Of a stretch of DNA of 55,194 nt, positions 32,778-40,138 are shown in pieces. Source of the DNA: an uncultured Neomegalonema sp. (lineage in GTDB: Bacteria; Pseudomonadota; Alphaproteobacteria; Rhodobacterales; Rhodobacteraceae); NCBI GenBank assembly GCA_937911325.1, contig CALDSD010000063.1, forward strand, positions 1 to 55,194. The letters are read 5' to 3'. The position numbers were made by a program, and so were the translations under genes. Position 1 is the first letter of the stretch, and every line of letters begins with the position of its first letter. Below the pieces are notes generated by a model that saw only the letters and a program-made list of their open reading frames with translations, was not told the DNA's origin and made no database searches.

Positions 32778-33377
32778 ATGGAAGCCACGTCACATAGTGG
32801 ACAATCCTTCGGCCGCGTCGGACCAAATGCGATCATTCAACTCGCCGCTGCGCTTAGTGAAGCGCTGGGCTCCGCCCCTCGATCGCAGCTCTTCGAGACG
32901 GAGGGTCTGGGCGGCTATCTGCGCAACCCGCCGCAGAGCATGGTCGATGAAACAGAGGCCGCCAGGCTGTTTGACGCCGTCTGCGTCGAGCTGTCGCCTG
33001 CATTATCGCAGGAGGTTCTGACGCGGGCGGGCCAGCGAACGGCGGCTTACGTCGCCGCGAACCGGATCCCAAAGCCGCTTCGGCGCGCCCTGCGTGCTGC
33101 GCCAGCGTTCATTGCCGCGCCCATTTTGCTCTGGGCGATCCGCAAGAACGCATGGACCTTCGCCGGCAGCGGGTCCGTGGCGACGGGGCTGAGCCCGGTC
33201 TACTGGATAGAGATCGCAGACAATCCGCTCGCAACCCCAGGATGCCCCTGGCACACAGCGGTCTTCGAAACGCTGTTCAAGGACATGGCCAGCCCAATGG
33301 CGACGGTTCGGCATACGGCGTGCCGCCGTTTGTCAAACGGTCCCTGCCGCTTTGAGATCAAGATCGAAGCGCGCTAG
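32778..33377 (+). CDS. bchJ: BchJ, V4R-domain bacteriochlorophyll synthesis protein
   Basis: A 199-residue BchJ. The opening [20 protein letters not shown] and [19 protein letters not shown] are typical. The C-terminal V4R (4-vinyl reductase) domain ends in [41 protein letters not shown], with the conserved Cys-His and C..C pattern. BchJ was first described as a divinyl-protochlorophyllide 8-vinyl reductase; later work moved that activity to BciA/BciB and left BchJ as an accessory, perhaps substrate-carrying, protein. It starts 3 bases after the bchE stop, so the two are coupled. Its stop codon shares the CTAG palindrome (33374-33377) with the convergent secA stop. Confidence 0.9.
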   Translation: MEATSHSGQSFGRVGPNAIIQLAAALSEALGSAPRSQLFETEGLGGYLRNPPQSMVDETEAARLFDAVCVELSPALSQEVLTRAGQRTAAYVAANRIPKPLRRALRAAPAFIAAPILLWAIRKNAWTFAGSGSVATGLSPVYWIEIADNPLATPGCPWHTAVFETLFKDMASPMATVRHTACRRLSNGPCRFEIKIEAR

Positions 33378-36094
33378 CGGCGCCCCTTCCCGCGACGGCC
33401 CGACTTTCCGGACGCTCTCGATTTTCCTCGAGACCCCTGGTTCGGCTTCACAACCGCAGCGACAGCCTCGCGTTCCGGATCCCCGTCGGCCACAGGCGCA
33501 GAGTCCTGTGGCAGTCCAGCCTCCTCTGCGAGCAGGCCCAGATCCAGTCCAAACGAACCAGCGGCTTGCGGGGCGGCAGGCGCAGCCGGTTTACGGGCGT
33601 CGTCGCGCTGCGGCGCCAATTGCACATTCATCAGCTGACCGACCACATCGCCGCGCAGACGCGTCAGCAGCGATTCAAAAAGCTGGAAGGCTTCAGACTT
33701 GTACTCGTTCAGCGGATCGCGCTGACCGTACCCGCGGAATCCAATCACCGACCGAAGGTGATCGAGATTGCTCAAATGCTCGCGCCAATGATGATCGATG
33801 GTCTGCAAGACGACCGCCTTCTCGACGTCGCGCATCAGGTCGCGGCCGATATCGATCGTCTTCTTGGCCGCGATCTTGTCGGTCTCAGCAAAGAGTTTTT
33901 CGCGGATCGTCTCATCGTCCACGCCTTCTTCGTCGGCCCACTCCTTCACTGGCAGCGCCTTCCCGAACATCTGAGAGACGTCCTTCTCCAGACCCTCGGT
34001 ATCCCACTGTTCGGCATAGGCCTTTTCTGGAATGGCGCGAGACACCATCGCCTCGATCACCTCGTGCCGCATGTCGCGAACCGTCTCTGCGATGTCCTCC
34101 GACTCCATGATCTCACGGCGCTGTTCAAAGCTCGCCCGGCGCTGATCGTTCGTGACGTCGTCGTATTTGAGCAGGTTCTTACGGATATCGAAGTTGCGCG
34201 CCTCGACCTTGCCTTGCGCGCGCTCGATCGCCTTGTTGACCCAAGGATGAACGATCGCCTCCCCTTCCTCAAGCCCGAGCCGACGCAGCATCCCGTCCAT
34301 TTTCTCCGAGCCGAAGATCCGCATCAGATCGTCTTGAAGCGACAGGTAGAAAGTGGAGCGCCCGGGATCGCCCTGGCGGCCGGATCGACCGCGCAGCTGG
34401 TTATCGATCCGCCGGCTCTCGTGCCGCTCGGTGGCGATCACCCAAAGACCGCCCGCGTCGAGCGCCTTTTGCTTGCCCTCGGCGACCTCGGCCTCGACCT
34501 CAGCGCGCATTTTCTCGCGTTTGCCCGCATCCGTCTCATCGCCGGCGCGTTCGCCCAGCAGCAAGTCGACGTTGCCGCCCAGCTGAATATCGGTGCCGCG
34601 GCCGGCCATGTTCGTCGCGATCGTCACAGCGCCCGGCCGGCCAGCCTGCGCGACGATCATCGCCTCTTGCTCGTGGTAGCGCGCGTTGAGAACGTTGTGC
34701 GGGATCTTTTTCTTCTTGAGCATGTCCGCGAGAAACTCGGACTTTTCGATCGAGGTGGTGCCGACGAGCATCGGTTGTCCGCGCTCCCGCCCTTCCTCGA
34801 TCGCGTCGACAATCGCCTCGAACTTTTCCTTGGCGGTGCGGAAGACCTGGTCATCCTCGTCTTCGCGTTGAACGTCCCGGTTCGTTGGGACCTCGACGAC
34901 GTCGAGCTTGTAGATCTCCATAAACTCGTCGGCCTCGGTCATCGCCGTGCCGGTCATTCCTGCGAGTTTATCGTAGAGACGGAAATAGTTCTGGAAGGTG
35001 ACGCTTGCGAGGGTGACGTTTTCGGGCTGGATCGTCGCGCCCTCTTTCGCCTCGAGCGCCTGGTGCAGACCATCCGAATATCGGCGGCCCGCCATCATCC
35101 GACCCGTGAACTCGTCGATGATCACGACTTCCTTGTTGCGAACGATGTAATCCTTGTCGCGCTGAAACAGCTTGTGCGCGCGCAGGGCCTGTTGGACGTG
35201 GTGGACCAGACCGACATTCTCGGGATCGTAGAGCGTCGTTTCGCCTTGCAGAAGACCGATTTGGCGCAGTTCGCCTTCGACGAATTCGTTGCCGTCGTCT
35301 GTCAGGCTGACGGACCTTTGCTTTTCGTCCATCTCGAAGTGTTCGTCGATGAGTTTCGGGATCAGCTTGTCGATGCCGAGGTAAAGCTCGCTCTGATCCT
35401 GGGTCGGACCCGAGATAATCAGCGGGGTTCGAGCCTCGTCGATCAGGATCGAGTCCACCTCGTCGACGATCGCGAAACTGTGCGGGCGCTGAACCATCGC
35501 CTGCAAAGAGTACTTCATGTTGTCGCGGAGGTAGTCGAAGCCCAGTTCGTTGTTCGTCGCGTAAGTGACGTCGGCTTGATAGGCGGCGCGCCTATCGGCG
35601 TCTTCGACGCCGGGAACAACCACCCCGACGCTCAAGCCGAGAAACTGATAGACCTGCCCCATCCATTCAGCGTCGCGCTTGGCGAGGTAGTCGTTCACTG
35701 TGACGACATGCACGCCTTTCCCTTCGAGCGCGTTGAGATAAACCGCCAGGGTGGCGACGAGGGTCTTGCCTTCGCCGGTCTTCATCTCGGCGATCTTGCC
35801 GTCGTGCAGGATCATGCCGCCAACGAGCTGAACGTCGAAATGGCGCATTCCCAGCGTCCGCTTGGCGGCTTCGCGTGTTACGGCGAACGCTTCTGGCAAC
35901 AGATCATCCAGCGTCTCGCCTTTGCTCAGACGCTCTTGGAACTCCTCGGTCTTCGCGCGCAGCTCGACGTCGCTGAGAGCCTCCATCTCGGGCTCTAGAT
36001 CGTTGATCCTGGCGACATTCCCTTGAGCGCGCTTGATTTTTCGCTCGTTCTCGCTCCCGAAGAAGCGCTGGGCGATTTTGCCGAGACCAAACAT
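33374..36094 (-). CDS. secA: Preprotein translocase ATPase SecA
   Basis: A 906-residue SecA, the motor of the Sec translocon at the inner membrane. Walker A GEGKT (107-111), the [19 protein letters not shown] motif, Walker B in [32 protein letters not shown] and [17 protein letters not shown] are all present, as are the helical scaffold and wing. The C-terminal tail ends in a Lys/Arg/Gly-rich stretch ([18 protein letters not shown]). It lacks the zinc-binding CxCxSG...CH motif that binds SecB and phospholipid in many proteobacteria. It is divergent from the parvulin gene and convergent, with a 4-base overlap, with bchJ. Confidence 0.98.
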   Translation of the reverse strand: MFGLGKIAQRFFGSENERKIKRAQGNVARINDLEPEMEALSDVELRAKTEEFQERLSKGETLDDLLPEAFAVTREAAKRTLGMRHFDVQLVGGMILHDGKIAEMKTGEGKTLVATLAVYLNALEGKGVHVVTVNDYLAKRDAEWMGQVYQFLGLSVGVVVPGVEDADRRAAYQADVTYATNNELGFDYLRDNMKYSLQAMVQRPHSFAIVDEVDSILIDEARTPLIISGPTQDQSELYLGIDKLIPKLIDEHFEMDEKQRSVSLTDDGNEFVEGELRQIGLLQGETTLYDPENVGLVHHVQQALRAHKLFQRDKDYIVRNKEVVIIDEFTGRMMAGRRYSDGLHQALEAKEGATIQPENVTLASVTFQNYFRLYDKLAGMTGTAMTEADEFMEIYKLDVVEVPTNRDVQREDEDDQVFRTAKEKFEAIVDAIEEGRERGQPMLVGTTSIEKSEFLADMLKKKKIPHNVLNARYHEQEAMIVAQAGRPGAVTIATNMAGRGTDIQLGGNVDLLLGERAGDETDAGKREKMRAEVEAEVAEGKQKALDAGGLWVIATERHESRRIDNQLRGRSGRQGDPGRSTFYLSLQDDLMRIFGSEKMDGMLRRLGLEEGEAIVHPWVNKAIERAQGKVEARNFDIRKNLLKYDDVTNDQRRASFEQRREIMESEDIAETVRDMRHEVIEAMVSRAIPEKAYAEQWDTEGLEKDVSQMFGKALPVKEWADEEGVDDETIREKLFAETDKIAAKKTIDIGRDLMRDVEKAVVLQTIDHHWREHLSNLDHLRSVIGFRGYGQRDPLNEYKSEAFQLFESLLTRLRGDVVGQLMNVQLAPQRDDARKPAAPAAPQAAGSFGLDLGLLAEEAGLPQDSAPVADGDPEREAVAAVVKPNQGSRGKSRASGKSGRRGKGRR

Positions 36095-36407
36095 TCAGAC
36101 CGGTCCTTTCATAACTCGTCCCGTCGCGCCCGGAAGACCCTGGGCGCCGACGCCGTCGTCGCATCGTCTCTGCGGGCTCCGCCGCCGGGCGCAACGTCAA
36201 ACTGCGCCCGACATATCACAGGCGCTCGATCCAGGCCGGAAAAGGAGTTCACCAAACCGACTGGATGCGTTAACCACTCGGCCGATACGCGTCGCGCGCC
36301 ACAAGTAAGAGGCGTCCATTTACCTGTCAACGAGCGCTGACTGCGCCATATTACGGCGCCGCACTTGTTTGAGATTTCAACTTTTCCAACCCGCCCGGAG
36401 GCGATCC
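36095..36407. other. 313-base divergent intergenic region between secA and the parvulin gene
   Basis: This stretch holds no supported gene. It contains the predicted secA promoter (36302-36330, minus strand) and a 13-base block TGCGCCATATTAC (36342-36354) that recurs at the tRNA-Glu promoter. On the minus strand a segment near 36250-36290 looks like a tRNA D-arm but does not fold into a tRNA. Confidence 0.6.
36302..36330 (-). promoter_or_regulatory. Predicted secA promoter
   Basis: On the minus strand TTGACA (36330-36325), a 17-base spacer and TACTTG (36307-36302) form a sigma70-like promoter pointing toward secA. The -35 is perfect and the -10 is weak. It would give a leader of about 200 bases. 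Confidence 0.5.
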
Positions 36408-37337
36408 ATGAAACTCGACACTTTGTTTGGGCGCGCCGGCGTCGTGGCCACGGTCCTTTTTGCGAGCGTTGTCGCCCACGCGCCAGCCGCGTTGGCGCAG
36501 ACGTCGACCGAGACGCCGGCCGAGGATCAGGCGGCGGCGTTGACCGAGTACGACGCAGGCACTGTCGTCGCGACGGTCGGCGAGCGGCAGATCACTCTCG
36601 GAGAATTGATCGCCGCGCGCGGCGCCTTGCCTGCGCAGTTGCAGTCGCAGTTGCCGGACAACGTGATCTTCGAGGGGTTGTTGGCGCAGCTGATCGATGA
36701 AGAGGTCCTCGCCAACGCCGCCGAGGCGGCAGGCACGGCCGACGACAGCGCCGTCGCCCAGCGTCTGGCCGCCGCGCGTCGCACGATCCTGGCGGAAGCC
36801 TACATGGCGTCGATTGTCGAGCCGCAACTGACGGAAGAAGCGCTCCAGACGCGCTACGACGAGCAGGTCGCCTCCAATCCGCAAGGAGAAGAGGTCCGCG
36901 CTCGTCACATTCTCGTTGCGACAGAAGATGAAGCGAAAGACGTGATCGCGCGTCTTGAAGACGGCGCGACGTTCGAAGACCTCGCGAGAGAAGTCTCGAC
37001 CGGCCCATCCGGCGCGAATGGCGGCGATCTCGGGTTCTTCCGTCAGGGGCAGATGGTGCCAGCTTTCGAAGAAGCCGCTTTTGCTCTTGAAGCCGGCGGC
37101 GTTTCGGCTCCGGTCCAGACCCAGTTCGGTTGGCACGTGATCAAGCTCGAAGAGCGACGCGAGCTGGCCCCACCCGCCTTCAATCAAGTTCAAAACGAGC
37201 TGCGCGACGAACTTGCGCGCGAGCTGGCGCAAGCTCAGCTGGAGACCCTGAAAGAAACCATTGCGGTCGCGTCCCCGGACGCCCTGCCTCCCGCCTCGTC
37301 GATCCGTGAGGACGAGCTGCTGCAGACGACCCAGTAG
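36408..37337 (+). CDS. Parvulin-type peptidyl-prolyl isomerase (PpiC/SurA/PrsA-like)
   Basis: A 309-residue exported foldase. It has a signal peptide (TVLFASVVAHAPAALAQ), then an N-terminal helical chaperone region (residues 45-165, with VGERQITLGELIAARGALPAQLQSQLPDNVIFEGLLAQLIDEEVLANAAE). The parvulin domain follows from about residue 165 (VRARHILVATEDEAKDVIARL ... LAREVSTGPSGANGGDLGFFRQGQMVPAFEEAAFAL ... VQTQFGWHVIKLEERRE). The catalytic-type histidines are in RHIL and GWHVIKL. It helps fold outer-membrane proteins in the periplasm. ATG 36408 is chosen for its GGAGG 7 bases upstream. Standing back-to-back with secA matches a shared role in protein export. Confidence 0.93.
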   Translation: MKLDTLFGRAGVVATVLFASVVAHAPAALAQTSTETPAEDQAAALTEYDAGTVVATVGERQITLGELIAARGALPAQLQSQLPDNVIFEGLLAQLIDEEVLANAAEAAGTADDSAVAQRLAAARRTILAEAYMASIVEPQLTEEALQTRYDEQVASNPQGEEVRARHILVATEDEAKDVIARLEDGATFEDLAREVSTGPSGANGGDLGFFRQGQMVPAFEEAAFALEAGGVSAPVQTQFGWHVIKLEERRELAPPAFNQVQNELRDELARELAQAQLETLKETIAVASPDALPPASSIREDELLQTTQ

Positions 37338-37516
37338 CTGCAGCCAGGACAGCCGGAAACAAGACCGGCCCGCGCGCCGGCCTGAAGGGGCGGCGCGTTA
37401 ATCTTGAACGGAACCGCCGGATCGCTCTTCTTTGACGATGACGAATGCGCTGCCGCCAGGACGTCTCGGCGACGGACCGGCGACGTTGGGCTGGGTGGTT
37501 CTGCGGGGAAGACAAA

Positions 37517-38917
37517 ATGGCGAAGAAAGCCAAGAGCGTGAAAAACGGCGGTCGCGAAACCGACCCTCAACTTGAAAAGCTCGAAAGCAAACTTGAGAAA
37601 AGCCGCTCGAAACTCGCCAAAGCCAGAGCGAAGGTGAAAGACTTGGAGGTTGCGCTGAAAGACGACGAGGCTCCCGCTCGATCCCCATTCGCTCCGGACC
37701 GGTTCCCGGATCTCCCTGAGATCGACGGCGTCCGGATCGCGACATCGGCGGCTGGTGTGAAGTACAAAAAGCGTCTCGACGTCATGTTGGCGGAGGTCGC
37801 TAAAGGCTCGGCGATCGCAGGCGTCTTCACGAAATCGCGGACGCGCGCAGCCCCTGTCCTGTGGTGCGAAGAGAAGCTCGCGGCGCTAAAAACGAAGACC
37901 ATCTCGGGGCCTGCCGCGATCTTGGTCAACGCCGGCAACGCCAACGCGTTCACCGGCGACAATGGCCGCAAAGCCGTTGAAGAGACAGCGCTTTCCCTCA
38001 CTAGCGCCTTGGGCGTCAAAACAAATCACGTCTTCTTCGCCTCGACCGGCGTCATCGGAGAGCCGCTGCCCTACGAGCGGATCACGAAGCGTCTTGAAAC
38101 GATGTCGAAGAAGCTCGCGCCAGGGGGGTGGGAGCCCGCCGCCCAGGCGATCATGACGACCGATACTTTTCCCAAAGGGTCCTCAACCGTCGTCGAGGTC
38201 GACGGCGCGCCAGTCACAATCGCGGGCATCGCCAAGGGGTCCGGGATGATCGCGCCTGACATGGCGACGATGCTGGTTTTCCTGTTCACAGACGTCGCGA
38301 TCGACCCGGCGCTTTTGCAGAAGACCCTGAGCGATCTGACGGGACCGACGTTCAATTCGATCACGGTGGATGGGGACACGTCGACGTCGGACACGCTGCT
38401 GCTGGCCGCTACCGGCAAAGCGGGAAATGCGAAGCTTTCGACGGCGCGCTCGGCGGGCTATCCGGCGTTCCGGCGCGGCTTGGAAAGCGTCATGCGCGAC
38501 TTGGCGCAGCAAGTGGTGAAAGATGGCGAAGGCGCCACCAAATTTGTCGAGGTGACGGTTCAAGGCGCAAAGACCGTGCGTGCGGCGCGCCGGATCGCGC
38601 TCGCCATCGCGAACTCGCCGCTCGTCAAGACAGCCTGGGCCGGCGAAGACCCGAACTGGGGCCGCTTGATCATGGCTATCGGCAAAGCTGGCGAAGAAGC
38701 CAACCGAGATATGCTGAGCATCCGATACGGCCCACACCCGGTGGCGGAGACGGGTTGGCGGTCTCCGGACTATGACGAGGCGATCCTCGCCAAATACATG
38801 CGTCAGTCCGAATTGCAGATCACCGTCGATGTCGGCGTCGGCCGCAGCAGCGCAACCGTGTGGACATGCGATCTGACCCACCAGTACATCTCGATCAACG
38901 CTGATTACCGAAGCTGA
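37517..38917 (+). CDS. argJ: Bifunctional ornithine acetyltransferase / N-acetylglutamate synthase ArgJ with N-terminal coiled coil
   Basis: A 466-residue ArgJ of the arginine pathway that moves acetyl from N-acetylornithine to glutamate. The autocleaved nucleophile is T251 in PDMATMLVFLFTD. Also present are NAGNANAFTGDNG, TTDTFPKGS and the terminal DLTHQYISINADYRS. Standard ArgJ proteins begin near the segment FPDLPEIDGVRIATSAAGVKYK. Here about 55 extra residues come first, rich in Lys, Glu and Leu with heptad-like spacing (LEKLESKLEKSRSKLAKARAKVKDLE), which predicts a coiled coil. ATG 37517 has GGGGAAG 7 bases upstream and is preferred to 37445, so the extension is probably translated. mutT follows 24 bases later. 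Confidence 0.93.
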   Translation: MAKKAKSVKNGGRETDPQLEKLESKLEKSRSKLAKARAKVKDLEVALKDDEAPARSPFAPDRFPDLPEIDGVRIATSAAGVKYKKRLDVMLAEVAKGSAIAGVFTKSRTRAAPVLWCEEKLAALKTKTISGPAAILVNAGNANAFTGDNGRKAVEETALSLTSALGVKTNHVFFASTGVIGEPLPYERITKRLETMSKKLAPGGWEPAAQAIMTTDTFPKGSSTVVEVDGAPVTIAGIAKGSGMIAPDMATMLVFLFTDVAIDPALLQKTLSDLTGPTFNSITVDGDTSTSDTLLLAATGKAGNAKLSTARSAGYPAFRRGLESVMRDLAQQVVKDGEGATKFVEVTVQGAKTVRAARRIALAIANSPLVKTAWAGEDPNWGRLIMAIGKAGEEANRDMLSIRYGPHPVAETGWRSPDYDEAILAKYMRQSELQITVDVGVGRSSATVWTCDLTHQYISINADYRS

Positions 38918-38941
38918 CGCCAGGACGCGGAGAGCCCTTTC

Positions 38942-39340
38942 ATGAAAATGGTGTTGGTCGTCGCCTGCGCTCTGGTCGATCCTGATGGGCGCATCCTGCT
39001 GGCGCAGCGCCCTGAAGGGAAATCCATGGCCGGGCTATGGGAGTTCCCTGGCGGCAAAGTCGAACCAGGCGAAACGCCCGAGGCGGCCTTGATCCGCGAA
39101 CTCGAGGAAGAGTTGGCGATTTCAACGCATGAGAGCTGCCTCGCCCCGCTGACGTTCGCAAGCCACAGTTACGATGCGTTTCACCTGCTGATGCCCCTTT
39201 ACGTATGCCGCAAATGGGACGGCTCCGCGGTGTCAAAGGAAGGTCAGAAACTCGCCTGGGCGCGCCCGAACGAGCTGCGCGACTACCCGATGCCAGCCGC
39301 CGATATCCCCTTGATCCCGATCCTGCGTGATTGGCTGTAG
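38942..39340 (+). CDS. mutT: Nudix hydrolase MutT (8-oxo-dGTP diphosphatase)
   Basis: A 132-residue MutT. The Nudix box runs from G38 to about residue 60 (GGKVEPGETPEAALIRELEEELAI), with the catalytic R-E-L-x-E-E intact. The early segment ALVDPDGRILLAQRPEGKSMAGLWEFPGG is the MutT subgroup signature. It clears oxidised guanine nucleotides and prevents A:T to C:G changes. The length is standard. It lies 24 bases downstream of argJ and is followed immediately by a strong hairpin. Confidence 0.94.
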   Translation: MKMVLVVACALVDPDGRILLAQRPEGKSMAGLWEFPGGKVEPGETPEAALIRELEEELAISTHESCLAPLTFASHSYDAFHLLMPLYVCRKWDGSAVSKEGQKLAWARPNELRDYPMPAADIPLIPILRDWL

Positions 39341-39345
39341 CGGCC

Positions 39346-39368
39346 AGATCCGCTCTCAGCGCGGATCT
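39346..39368 (+). terminator. Hairpin after mutT
   Basis: AGATCCGC (39346-39353) and GCGGATCT (39361-39368) form a perfect 8-bp stem with a 7-base loop, 6 bases after the mutT stop. It has no T-run, but its place at the end of the ppi-argJ-mutT block supports termination. Confidence 0.6.
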
Positions 39369-39504
39369 TGCAGGACGCTCAACCTGCAGATGAGCACCGA
39401 AGCAAAACGCGCCACTAGCCGCCGACCTATCAGTCGCGCTAGGCTTCTGGCATGGCCTGTCGCAGAACGGGCGCTAAAACAGGATCCTTCGGGAGGGGTC
39501 GCCC

Positions 39505-39873
39505 ATGTCAAAGTCCGTACTCGTCGTCGATGACGAGGCGAGCATCACCCTGTCCTTGCAGCACCTTATGCGCCGGGAAGGCTATGAGGTGCGGGTCGCG
39601 ACGGATGGTGATCAGGCGCTCTCGGAAGTGTCGGCCGCGCCGCCTGATCTGGTGCTTCTCGACGTGATGATCCCGAAACAGGACGGCTATCAGGTCTGCC
39701 AAGCCATTCGGGCGAACCCGGATTGGGAGGCGGTGAAAATTCTGATGGTCACCGCCAGAGGCCGGGACGTGGAGCTGGAGAAAGGGATCGCGGTCGGCGC
39801 CGACGCCTATGTGACAAAACCCTTCTCCACGCGAGAACTGGCGCAAACAGTCCGTAGTCTTCTGGCCGACTGA
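39505..39873 (+). CDS. Stand-alone response regulator receiver
   Basis: A 122-residue single receiver domain without output domain. The acidic pair D9-D10, the phospho-acceptor D53 in VLLDVMIPKQDG, T83 and K105 in YVTKPFS are all present, so it should be phosphorylated. A strong GGGAGGGG precedes the ATG. Two genes downstream, on the same strand, a histidine kinase without receiver domain (40139-42814) is the obvious partner. With no DNA-binding domain it must act by protein contact or pass phosphate onward. Spacing suggests the three genes form one operon (gaps of 41 and 5 bases). Confidence 0.93.
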   Translation: MSKSVLVVDDEASITLSLQHLMRREGYEVRVATDGDQALSEVSAAPPDLVLLDVMIPKQDGYQVCQAIRANPDWEAVKILMVTARGRDVELEKGIAVGADAYVTKPFSTRELAQTVRSLLAD

Positions 39874-39914
39874 CGGCGTTCGGCCGAGGAACTGGCAAGG
39901 AAAGGGCGCGAAAA

Positions 39915-40133
39915 ATGTCGACACCCTCTCGCAGCGCCGAACAGGCTTTCGCCATCACGCTCATGGGCGGGATCGCCTTTAATCGTCCCTTGATAGACGT
40001 TTTCGACGTCGCCTCCGAGCAGATCAGCGGCACGCCCCCGATCTTTGTCTATATGTTTGGCGTGTGGGGGCTTTTCGTCGTCTTGCTGGCCTTTGCGATG
40101 CGGCGACGCTCGAAGCGGCCCCAACAGCGGTAG
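39915..40133 (+). CDS. Small membrane protein (72 aa) of the transceptor operon
   Basis: A 72-residue protein with two hydrophobic stretches: AFAITLMGGIAFNRPLIDVFD, a reentrant-like first segment, and PIFVYMFGVWGLFVVLLAFAM as a clear transmembrane helix. A basic tail follows (RRRSKRPQQR). The FNRPL..VFD motif followed by a membrane helix resembles, from memory, small proteins that often sit before sensor kinases with an SLC5 domain. It may act like the small DUF485/DUF4212 partners of ActP-type carriers. GGAAAGG precedes the ATG by 10 bases. It ends 5 bases before the kinase ATG. Confidence 0.75.
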   Translation: MSTPSRSAEQAFAITLMGGIAFNRPLIDVFDVASEQISGTPPIFVYMFGVWGLFVVLLAFAMRRRSKRPQQR

Positions 40134-40138
40134 GCGCC

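Noticed and set aside
33566-35998. Long plus-strand open frame of 810 codons opposite secA
   Set aside because: It is the antisense shadow of secA in high-GC DNA, with no recognisable domain and no ribosome binding site.
36250-36290. tRNA-like D-arm sequence (GGCCGAGTGGTTAACGCATCC on the minus strand)
   Set aside because: It looks like the D arm of a class II tRNA, but I could not pair an acceptor stem, an anticodon stem or a T arm around it.
37345-37400. GC-rich hairpin after the parvulin gene (CCGGC/GCCGG) as a terminator
   Set aside because: The stem is only 5 bp with a 6-base loop and no T-run; argJ on the same strand may be read through.
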